A stretch of DNA of 64,000 bases from Forficula auricularia (taxonomy: Eukaryota > Arthropoda > Insecta > Dermaptera > Forficulidae). The stretch's first letter is position 1. Each line of letters opens with the position of its first letter. Location of the stretch: contig JALMQS010000327.1 of assembly GCA_024734495.1 (NCBI GenBank), forward strand, positions 1-64,000, written 5' to 3'. The notes beneath the pieces are model-generated. The model did not search any database. It saw nothing but the letters and a program-made list of their open reading frames with translations, and was not told where the DNA came from. Position numbers and translations under genes: made by a program. Below are positions 21,441 through 30,185 of this stretch, one piece after another.

Positions 21441-22851
21441 TTAATTTGATCAATCAGAACTGTTGATAAGACATTAAAGAATCTTATCTTAATGATAAAA
21501 ATTCAAATTTGACATCTAAGATGATCACAATAATCGTTTATTTTTGAAAATCAAAAAGTTGTTAATACTCAATTTTTTCAAATGGAACATGGCAGTAAAT
21601 TTTAGTATTTTTGAATTCTACATAAAAATCCAATGGGAGTTTATTAAATATTTCCTATACCTAAAATGAATAGTTTTTTCAATAAAAAAATATTTTAAAT
21701 TTCACTCATCCAGATCTTAATTATTTATACATCTATATAATAAAAATGAATTTCTGTTTCTTTGTAAGCGCAGATCTCTCAAATGCCTGCACCGATTTGG
21801 CTAATTTTTTTTTTTAATATTCGTAATAGTCCAATTCCGGTTAATAAGTAAAAAAAAATTGGAAAAGTTGCCCGGAAAATTGGAAAATTCAGGAAAAACT
21901 AAAAAAATTCAGGTTAGCCAACATAGCTTGCCAAACAATAAAAGAACTATAGTAAACTAGCAAAAAAAACAAATGTTGGCGGCCCTGTTTCTAACCACAT
22001 TATCGTTGAAGAATTTAATACTGCAACAAAGATTTAAAAAAACTATCTATTTTTTTTAAGGTACATTTAAAACCAAAAATTAAAAAAAATCGTCATGATA
22101 ACTAAATTATGGTTATTTAAAAAAAGCTATTTTTTTCAAAAATTCTTAATTTCTTTTGGGTTGGGTGAGAAAAATTTGAAAAAATTCTGAAAACCGTCTT
22201 TAATAGGGTAGAAAAAAATAAAAAAGTTTCAGCCAAACTTTTGATTATATATATATAGATGAAAAATATTTAATTTAAAATAAAATATGTTATTTAAAAA
22301 TCTATTTTCTTAAAAATACCCTTGGGAATCTCATCTCATCTTTTTTCTATTGTATTTAAGACCCTCAGCCATTTCAAAAGAACTAAGCCTTTTGGCTTTT
22401 GTATTCGAACTCATTCATTCATTTCAATATTATTTATTTATTTCAAAGTTAATTATAAAGAATTATTAAAACTATACTAACTAAACTAACTGAAAGGAAT
22501 TCATTAACTTTTGGAATTTCTTTAAAAATATATTTTAAAGATTAAAACCAAAATTCAATTAGCCCGTAGAATTCTTTAAAGAAAACAAAATCATTTGAAA
22601 ACCCATTGTTATATTGTTTTGAAATCTAGGAAATTTCAGCCTATTGAAATTATTAAAAACCTATTTTGAGCCTAATTAAACCTACATTTTCTATAATCTA
22701 ATAATAAACTTTAAAAGTTTATTATTTTTAATTTTTTAATTGGATAATTCTACCCGAATGAAGATTTTTACCTTATTTATTGAATTTTCACAAGACAAAA
22801 ACTTTATTTTAATTTAAAGTTGAAAGGTTCTTTTAGCCAAATAATTGACTA

Positions 22852-22970
22852 GCAGAAGGGGACAATAAATTATTGTCTTCTGCTGGAAAAATAAATTTTT
22901 TAAATTCATTCATAAAGAGATATACTTTGTCCTCTTCATCAATCTGTTACAATTGATTCACAAGAGCTTA
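22852..22970 (-). mobile_element. Degenerate Penelope-like terminus
   Basis: Minus strand keeps CAGCAGAAGACAATAATTT at the outer side and GATGAAGAGGACAAAG, which corresponds to the hammerhead core region (CTGATGAAGAGGGCAAAG in intact copies). C3 of the core is changed to T, and the second half of helix II has decayed. An old copy of the family present at 14808 and 34809. Confidence 0.5.
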
Positions 22971-23040
22971 TATATGAATATATTATATATTATATTATAT
23001 TTATATATGAAAGTATTCTTTACACGTGTATAAAACATCA

Positions 23041-23125
23041 ATAAAACAGCCACGTGGGGGTCCAGGGGCGATGCCCTCTGAGCTAGGCAAAGCTGCCGCC
23101 GAAGGCGGGCCTTGAACCTAGTAAT
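23041..23125 (+). repeat. GC-rich repeat end shared with 57780
   Basis: GGGGGTCCAGGGGCGATGCC and GCCGAAGGCGGG stand out from the AT-rich background and recur in the same order at 57793-57848 (AGTCCAGGGGATGCAGCC, CCGAAGGCGGG). Probably the terminus of a DNA element; superfamily unknown. Confidence 0.4.
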
Positions 23126-23224
23126 AAATAAGAGCTAGACGAGTGAAATTTAAAATATTTTTTATTTAAAAATCTATTCATTTTAGGTATAGGAAATATT
23201 TAATTTTCAATAGAGAATCGAAAG

Positions 23225-23530
23225 CGGGTGATTTTTATCAAATATTAAGTGAAAATAATATCCGAATTTATATATTTCTAACTTCAAATAATGAAGTTAA
23301 ATATATTTATAATTTTCTCGAAAATGATGCTGGATTATAGCCAAATGGATCACATCTTTTTCATTCTCTCTTAGTCCAGACTTATGACTCAGCAGAATCC
23401 AATAGCTTCAACCACCAGTAGTCTCGCGATATATATCTTGTTTAAAAAGCGAGATCAAGACAATTCTCGTTAATATGTTAATTGTTCTTTAATATATTAA
23501 TGAGAAAATTATAAATATATAAGTACATAA
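23225..23530 (+). repeat. Diverged copy of the 14-kb palindrome family
   Basis: Matches the right arm and downstream flank of the 14041-14509 palindrome: GGATTATAGCC, AATGGATCACATCTTTTT, CTCTCTTAGTCCAGACTTA and AGTCTCGCGATATATAT. The flanking AAGTGAAAATAATAT also corresponds to sequence at 14555, in inverted order. Only one arm is present here. Confidence 0.5.
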
Positions 23531-23829
23531 TAAATAATTAAGATCTAGACGAGTGAAATTTAAAATATTTTTTATTTTTTAAAAACTATACATTTTAGTT
23601 ATAGGAAATATTAAAAAAACTTCTATTGGATTTTTATGTAGAATTCAAAAATACTAAAATTTATGCCATGTTCCATTTGAAAAAATTGATTATTAACAAC
23701 TTTTTGATTTTCAGAAATAAAGGATTATTATGATCATCTTAGATATCAAATTTGAATTTTTATCATTAAGTAAGATTCTTTAATGTCTTATCAACAGTTC
23801 TGATTGATCAAGATCGGAGAGAGTTTTAA

Positions 23830-24550
23830 TTTTTGCACCCACTCACATTTTGGATAGTTGAGGGGGGAGGGGTCGGATTACAAAAAATCTTGAAATTATT
23901 TTTTAGATATTTGCAAATAAATAATCCACAGTTAAAAAGCTAAAAAATTCTATAATTTGCCTCCCCCCCCCTTTCGCCCGCATACAGTCAATTTTGATAG
24001 TTGATTTTTACAAGAATAGTTTCTTAAAGTACCTAATAAAGAATAACTCTACAAAATTTGATCATGATAGGAGAGAGTTTTAATTTTTGCCCCCACTCAC
24101 ATTTTGGATAGTTGGGAGTCGAATTTCAAAAAATCCTGAAATTACTTTTTAGATATTTGTATTTAGAATTTTATTAAGTAAAAATCAAGTAGATATCTTA
24201 TCGTTCTTAATTGAAAATGCATAATTAGTGTAAACTCATTGCAAAGACATTTTGCTCCCTTTTGACCCCTTTAGGGATCGAATTTCAAAGAATCCTAAAA
24301 ATTTTTTTTTAGATATTTTAATTTAGTATTTTTATAAGTAAAAAGCAAGTAGATATTTAATCGTCCTTAAGAGATATCGCATAATCAGTGAAAACACACT
24401 TTGTCCTCTTTGACCCCCTTAGAGGTCGAATTTCAAAAAATCCTTTCTTAGTGAGCCTCTATGTCATAGATGTAATATCCTCTCCAAATTTCATGTTTCT
24501 ATGTTCAGTGGTTCTGGCTGTTTTGATGATGAGTGAGTGAGTGTATCGGG
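23830..24550 (+). repeat. Imperfect 150-160-bp tandem repeats with LINE-like tail
   Basis: The phrase TCGAATTTCAAAAAATCCT recurs at about 24118, 24279 and 24426, with an earlier diverged copy near 23873. Spacing is 147-161 bp, and each unit ends AAGTAGATAT…ATCGT. The array ends in CAAATTTCATGTTTCTATG, GTGGTTCTGGCTG and GATGAGTGAGTGAGTG, a pattern seen at 3' ends of insect RTE-like LINEs. There is no reading frame. I interpret it as a non-coding 3' region of a LINE or SINE. Confidence 0.4.
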
Positions 24551-24648
24551 CAAAGAATTTTAAATATTTAGATAAGAGTAAAAAAAAAATTAAGAAATAT
24601 TATATTATATATTACATTGAAAATCTATTCGTAGAATTATAAAGGATT

Positions 24649-24826
24649 AAATTGAAAGTTTTTGTGCCGAGGGTAGCAGAATTTTTATATATTGAAGGAG
24701 ACAATAAAAGAGTATGTCTTCTGCTGGAATTATAAATTTTATTTAAACGATATAATAATTTATTGATAACGATATAAATAAAATTTATAATTCCAGTAGA
24801 AGACACACTCTTTTATTGTCTCCTTA
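24649..24826. mobile_element. Minimal Penelope-like inverted dimer
   Basis: A 178-bp insertion flanked by a perfect 14-bp target duplication AATTATAAAGGATT (24635-24648 and 24827-24840). Both arms consist only of the sequence downstream of the hammerhead cleavage site: the minus arm starts TCGTTTAAATAAAATTTA at 24750, and the plus arm starts ACGATATAAATAAAATTT at 24769, with 18 nt between. In full copies the RNA is predicted to be cut just before UCGUUAU. The left arm ends in GAGGGTAGCAGAATTTTT and beyond, the right arm in TATTGTCTCCTTA. No ribozyme core remains. Confidence 0.75.
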
Positions 24827-25082
24827 AATTATAAAGGATTGATAAAATCTAATTATTTATCTAAAAGAAAAGGAATAAACAAAAAGAATGTATTTGCAAA
24901 TAAACAGTGACAGATTACATATTAAGGCAATGAGGCGACACGTGCCTAGAGGCTCAGGCTTTTTTTTGAGGGGGGGGGGGGCAAACCAAAACATTTCCTC
25001 TAAAGTTTTAAATAAATTAATGTTTTCAGTAAGCAACATAAAATTACTTTTCTAGGATGGTGTTAATAAAAAATCAAAAGAG

Positions 25083-26090
25083 GGCTGTAATGTAAGCATT
25101 CTCTTGCCACACTGGATGCAATTCAGAAGCGAGCAATTAAACTAATACGAGACCCAGTCCCAGCTCTAACCAACTCACTCGACTCCCTGGCTCACCGAAG
25201 AAACGTTTCTGCCCTTTCCCTGTATTCCAGATACACCAATACTTCACTTTGCGTCGGGGTTACGTTCCAAAAAACACGACGCAAATTGAAACGACGCAAA
25301 GTGAATTAAGATTTTCTATAGCAAACCATGTAAAGATCGAAGATAGGTTCCAGGGTTACGAAAATACTACTTTTTTAAAAGAAAATTGAACAAAGTAAAC
25401 TTTTAAAAAACAAAAATAATATAAAATTTTATTACATACATACAAAAAACAAAAAAAACGTATTCAAAACAAAATAAACTATTCAATTAATTTATGAAAA
25501 ACAACATTAAAATTAATCACTGTCTGATGAGTCCATAGTGTAAAATTACAAGTGTATGTAAAAAAAATAATACAACTCTGCCAATAAATAAATTGGAAAA
25601 ATATTTACCTTTTTTGTAACCAGAAACAACCCTAAGAAATTTATAAAAATTTATTATTCTCTTTTAAAAAAAGCACAACACACTAATTGAAACGTTACAA
25701 AAAGCACAACACACTACATAATTGAAACTGAACTCTAAAATTAGCAAAACAAAGTGAAAATAAAACTGTATTAAAATTGCGTTGATTTTCAGTTAGAAAG
25801 GGAATCCCCGAGTTTTGATGGCATGGCGCAATTAGAAACAAAAGTGGTGCCATCTTTTAGAAAAAAAAGAAAATTTAAAAAAAAAATTAAAGACTCGAAC
25901 CCAAAACAACGCAACCTCGAAAATCTAACGACGCACAGTGAAAATTAGTACTAATTAAGCAGCGACGCAACTTCAAAAAAACTCAAAACGAAACGACGCA
26001 AAGCGAGGTATTGGTGTACTACAGATACTATCATGGTGTCTGTTCAGTCGAACTGAAATCAATTATCCCCCCTAAAGCCCTCCTTTAAAC
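25083..26090 (+). pseudogene. LINE C-terminal fragment, split by an insertion
   Basis: 25083-25233 and 26028-26090 form one fragment when the 25234-26016 insertion is removed. The sequence encodes the region after RT of a jockey/CR1-like LINE: SLATLDAIQKRAIKL, then SLDSLAHRRNVSALSLY, then GVCSVELKSIIP. It closely matches 62980-63160. It is 5'-truncated and decays after 26080. The role in intact elements is the C-terminal part of the ORF2 protein. Confidence 0.65.
25234..26016. mobile_element. 783-bp TIR element inserted in a LINE
   Basis: Ends CACCAATACTTCACTTTGC and the inverse (GCAAAGCGAGGTATTGGTG); TIRs of about 23 bp with two mismatches. Subterminal GACGCAA repeats occur on both sides. 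Flanks TATTCCAGATA and TACTACAGATA look like an imperfect 11-bp target duplication, because the empty LINE reads TATTACAGATA once (63097). The interior is AT-rich and non-coding. An 11-bp duplication would suit Mutator-like elements, but the terminal sequence does not settle the superfamily. Confidence 0.65.
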
Positions 26091-26099
26091 ATTTAACAT

Positions 26100-26610
26100 G
26101 TAGAAAAATCCAGAATTTCAAAATTCATTAGTTCAAAATTTCATTTATTATTATTATTTTACGGGGATGGGCCCCAAACAGTGGCTTGGCCATAAAATTT
26201 TCATGGGGGTCAATCCACAAAGCAAAATATTTAGTGGGGATTTTTTTTTATTAAAACATATAGGTACTTCAAGAAATTATAAAAGAACATAATTCTTGAT
26301 TAAACATATGAAATATATTTAATTACGGCTTGTTTGGCATAAGAAACAGTTTGTCGTTGCCGTTACTAATCCCATGAGCCCTGCCCTTGGTGGGGGTTCT
26401 GATCCCTAAAACCCCCGTGCGCCCCTGGCCCCAAATATAATTTGCCTAGAGGTCCCCAACTATCATTAATTTGCCACATATATAAAAATTAAATTATTTT
26501 ATTTTATTATATAAAAAAAAATCAATTTGTAAAAATAATTAAAATTGAAGAAATTTAATAAATTTACATGTTCGCAATGAAAGTAGGTATTATAAAAATT
26601 TTTAAGAAAA
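26100..26610. other. Spacer with GC-rich repeat debris
   Basis: Includes ATGGGCCCCAAACAGTGGC and GTGGGGGTTCTGATCCC, a stretch related to 51000-51050 (CCCATGAGCC opposed to GGCTCATGGG, and TTTGTCGTTG against its inverse). No coding sequence. Confidence 0.35.
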
Positions 26611-26611
26611 A

Positions 26612-26945
26612 AATAAAACCGACTTCAAAAAATTAAATGCAACAAATAAAATACACTAAAAGGTATAAAATAATTATTATCTTATTTAGTTACAACTAAA
26701 CGACGAAATATTAACATGAAATTACTTTTTGAAGTCGGTACCAAACAAACTATACCTACCTATAACCGAGCAAACCCTCCAAACGTACTAAGTAAGATCC
26801 GTCGAGTGCGATTCATAAAAGGTATATGTTTGGCACCGACTTTGAAAAGTAATTTCATGTTAATATTTCGTCGTTTAGTTGTAACTAAATAAGTTAATAA
26901 TTATTTTATACCTTTTAGTGTATTTTTAACCGACTTCAAAAAAGG
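26612..26945. mobile_element. Family A central palindrome
   Basis: Starts AACCGACTTCAAAAAATTA and contains both halves of the palindrome (GAAGTCGGTACCAAAC and GGCACCGACTTTGAAAAG, CACTAAAAGGTATAAAA and its inverse). It runs directly into the outer arm of the next element at 26933, where the two share the sequence TTTTTAACCGACTTCAAAAA. Confidence 0.6.
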
Positions 26946-28064
26946 AGGAGGTTCTCTATTCGATTGAATTTTTTTTTTTTTTTTTTTTTTTTTTTTGTGC
27001 CTATGTTACCTCATATCTCCGCCAATTCTCAACCGATTTTGAAAATTTTTTTGCATTGGGTCCAGTCTAGCTTCCGATTGGTCCCATTTTTTTTCGATTT
27101 TTTTCCATAGGTATTAGACCTTTTTTATTAGGTTTGTTTAGACCTAACCTCTTTGTTTATGAACCGATTTCGATGGTTCTTTTTTTATCCGATAGGGGGT
27201 GTCTTAGGGATGGTGCCATATTAATTTGATCAAGTTCTGATGATATGATCACTATTAATAACATCACTAAAAAGAGAAAAATAAAATAATTTTTAAGAAA
27301 AAAATAAAAACCGACTTCAAAAAATTAAATGCAACAAATAAAATACACTAAAAGGTATAAAATAATTATTATCTTATTTAGTTACAACTAAACGACGAAA
27401 TATTAACATGAAATTACTTTTTGAAGTTGGTGCCAAACATATACCTTTTATGAATCGCACTCGACGGATCTTACTTAGTACGTTTGGACTGGTATGCTCG
27501 CTTATAGGTATAGTTGTTTGGCACCGACTTCAAAAAGTAATTTCATGTTAATATTTCGTCGTTTAGTTGTAACTAAATAAGATAATAATTATTTTATACC
27601 TTTTAGTGTATTTTATTTGTTGCATTTAATTTTTTGAAGTCGGTTTTTATTTTTTTCTTAAAAATTATTTTATGTTTGTTGCATTTAATTTTTTGAAGTC
27701 GGTTTTATTTTTTTCTTAAAAATTTTTCTTTTTCTTTTTAGTGATGTTATTAATAGTGATCATATCATCAGAACTTGACCAAATTAATATGACACCATCC
27801 CTAAGATACTCCCTTTCGAATAAAAAAAGAATCATCGAAATCGGTTCATAAACAAAGAAGTTAGGCCTAAACAAACCTAACAAAAAAGGTCTAATACCTA
27901 TGAGAAAAAAATGGGACCAATCGGAAGGTAGACTGAACCAAATGCAATTTTTTTTTCAAAATCGGTTCACAATTGGCGGAGATATGAGGTAACATAGGCA
28001 CAAAAAAAAAAAAAAAAATCAGTCGAATAGAGAACCTCCTCCTTTTTTGAAGTCGGTTAAAAAT
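26933..28064. mobile_element. Family A foldback element, complete arrangement
   Basis: A 1.13-kb element made of an outer arm (26933-27300), the central palindrome (27307-27660) and the reversed outer arm (27715-28064). It begins TTAACCGACTTCAAAAAAGG and ends with the inverse (CCTTTTTTGAAGTCGGTTAA). Outer arms share CTCATATCTCCGCCAATT, TATGAACCGATTTCGATGG and TGATGATATGATCACTATT. The whole is palindromic at two levels. No transposase. It is the most complete of the copies at 7632, 9715, 11590, 26612, 28537 and 47163. Confidence 0.65.
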
Positions 28065-28113
28065 ATATATAGTTTATGCTATAGTAGGAATGAATGGAAA
28101 TCAGCTCGAATAG

Positions 28114-28407
28114 CTAGTTAGCTGAAGGGTTAAGGGGTTGAATTGCAATGTGGTACTCACCACCATGCGTCCATCGATATCCTGGCCATCCCTGACAGTT
28201 AATACAACAAATAAGCAGCATAGCCAAAAGGACAACGATGATGCCTAAGCCAAATGCTGTGATATAATCCCATTGGGTTAGCATGTTAACAAATGCACTA
28301 TTCAAGCTCAAATGGCAAGTGTGGTGGCTTCCACTGACAAACTGAGGCGTCTCTTGTACACTCCTCACTCGTGCCTTATCAAAGCCCGCCTTCCCAATCC
28401 AACTCAC
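28114..28407 (-). CDS. Possible single-pass membrane protein, unknown
   Basis: An open frame of 97 codons ending at a stop at 28114. It has no in-frame ATG; the first usable codon is GTG at 28407, and an upstream stop lies about 15 nt further on. Residues 49-69 form a strongly hydrophobic helix (AFGLGIIVVLLAMLLICCI), preceded by a polar segment with HHTCHLSLN and followed by a short tail rich in G, W and Y (GWPGYRWTHGGEYHIAI). Base composition is richer in G and C than the flanks. It lies in a 475-bp island between two family A elements. A GGTGAGT donor-like site is at 28474-28480. It could be a gene exon, an envelope-like relic of a retroelement, or chance. I do not recognise it. Confidence 0.35.
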   Translation of the reverse strand: MSWIGKAGFDKARVRSVQETPQFVSGSHHTCHLSLNSAFVNMLTQWDYITAFGLGIIVVLLAMLLICCINCQGWPGYRWTHGGEYHIAIQPLNPSAN

Positions 28408-28536
28408 ACATGCTTTACTTTACTTTTTCCACGTAAGCTAGGCACCTCCACAAGTGTTTTACTTTAATTAAACACTCACCGATCACTGCCGTTTATTGTC
28501 TCCTAGACAGTGTGCGCTCATCTTCTTTCTGTTAAG

Positions 28537-29662
28537 ATAAAACCGACTTCAAAAAAATTAAATGGAACAATTAAAATAATAAGAATTCAAAAATCAAATA
28601 AAATGCACTAAAAAGTATAAAATAATTATCTAATTTAGTTACAACTAAACGATTAAATTGTTACAAGAAATCACTTTTTGAAGTCGGTGCCAAACATACC
28701 TATACAAATGTATTTTTATGTAAATTTATGAATCGAACTCGACGGATCTTACTTAGTACGTTTGGCGGGTAAGATCGCTTATATAGTTTGTTTAGCACCG
28801 ACTTCAAAAAGTGATTTCATGTAACAATTTAATCGTTTAGTTATAACTAAATTAGATAATTATTTTATACTTTTTAGTGCATTTTATTTTATTTTTGAAT
28901 TCTTATTATTTTATTTGTTGCATTTAATTTTTTTGAAGTCGGTTTTATTTTATTTTATAAAAATTATTTTTATTTTTCTCTTTTTAGTGATGTTATTAAT
29001 AGTGACTTAATATAAGACGTTATGTTATTAATAGTGACTTAATATAAGACCTTGCATGCATCTCGTAAGAGAAAGCGGCGGGCGAATGAATCAGAAAATG
29101 ATAATAAAATAAAATTCTCTCGAAACGTTTGCAGGTTTTAAATAGATGTTTCCAGATTTTTTTTATAAAAGATTTTATTTATTATAATTTCGATTATTTG
29201 GTCATAAGAACTGAAGATTTGCGTTATTTCGTCATTGATCATATCATCAGAACTTGACCAAATTAATATGGGACCACCGCTAAGGTACCCCTTTCCAATA
29301 AAAAAAGAATAATCAAAGTCGGTTCACTTGGCAAAAAGTTCTTTCTGAACATACATAAAATAAATAAATAAATAAATAGTTAGGTATCTTGACAATCTTG
29401 GAGCTATATTGATCCAAACGCAGAAAGAATCATTTAAATCGGTTCATAAACAAAAAAGCTATGCTTGAACAAACATAACAAAAAAGGTCCAATACAAATG
29501 AAAAATAAACGTGACCAATCGGAAACTATACTGAACCCAATGCAAAAAAATCATAAAAATCGGTTCACAATTGGTCAAGATATCAAGGTAACATAAACAC
29601 AAAAAAAAGAAGAAAAAATCAGTCGAATTGAGAACCTCCTCCTTTTTTGAAGTGGGTTAAAA
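28537..29662. mobile_element. Family A element, longer subtype
   Basis: Central palindrome 28537-28950 (with GAAGTCGGTGCCAAACATAC and its inverse), a linker with GCATGCATCTCGTAAGAGAA near 29045, then the reversed arm 29220-29662 with AATATGGGACCACC and CTCCTCCTTTTTTGAAG. It matches the 11590-12918 copy in module order. Many small differences from the 26933 copy show that these are separate subfamilies. Confidence 0.55.
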
Positions 29663-30185
29663 ATGAACGATTTTTTTTTTATAATTAAGCATTTTTTCTT
29701 GATGAGATTTTCATTCTATTTAACCCTAATAAGCATAGCTCGGGTCAGACCTTTTCTTTTCAACAACTTTCAGAAAAGATGTACCATAAATTCAAAGTTT
29801 TTAATATTCCTTCATTAATAAATAAAAGTATTTTTAAAGGGTTTTTCAAAAAAAAAAAAAAAAATTATATAGCTAATTTTTTCTTGGAACCATTTTACGA
29901 ACAGAAAGTCATAAGAAGGACCCCCTCAGGCCCTGGGTTTTTCTATGTTTTAAAACAGTAAAAACAGTAAAAAAGTATTGATCTATTCTTTATTTTTATA
30001 AATCTTGATATAAATTAATAAAAAAAAAATGAATATAATTATTTGAAAAATATGTTATAAACTAATTACACATATAGTGGGCCTGACGGGCATAACTTTG
30101 TGTTTGTGAAAAAGCTTGTGTTCTAGAGTTTTGTTAGGGGAGAATGGTGTAGGTTCTTGGTCAAACATATTTTAATAAAGTAAAG

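Larger units (their letters stand above)
21450..23820. mobile_element. Element with 265-bp inverted arms 1.8 kb apart
   Basis: 21450-21715 (CAGAACTGTTGATAAGACAT through AAATTTCACTCATCCAG) is repeated inverted at 23536-23820 (GACGAGTGAAATTTAAAATA through ATGTCTTATCAACAGTTCTG). A third partial copy of the inner arm end is at 23126-23215. The interval holds degenerate repeats and no transposase. It could be a DNA transposon whose interior was replaced by later insertions, or two independent copies in opposite orientation. Confidence 0.45.
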
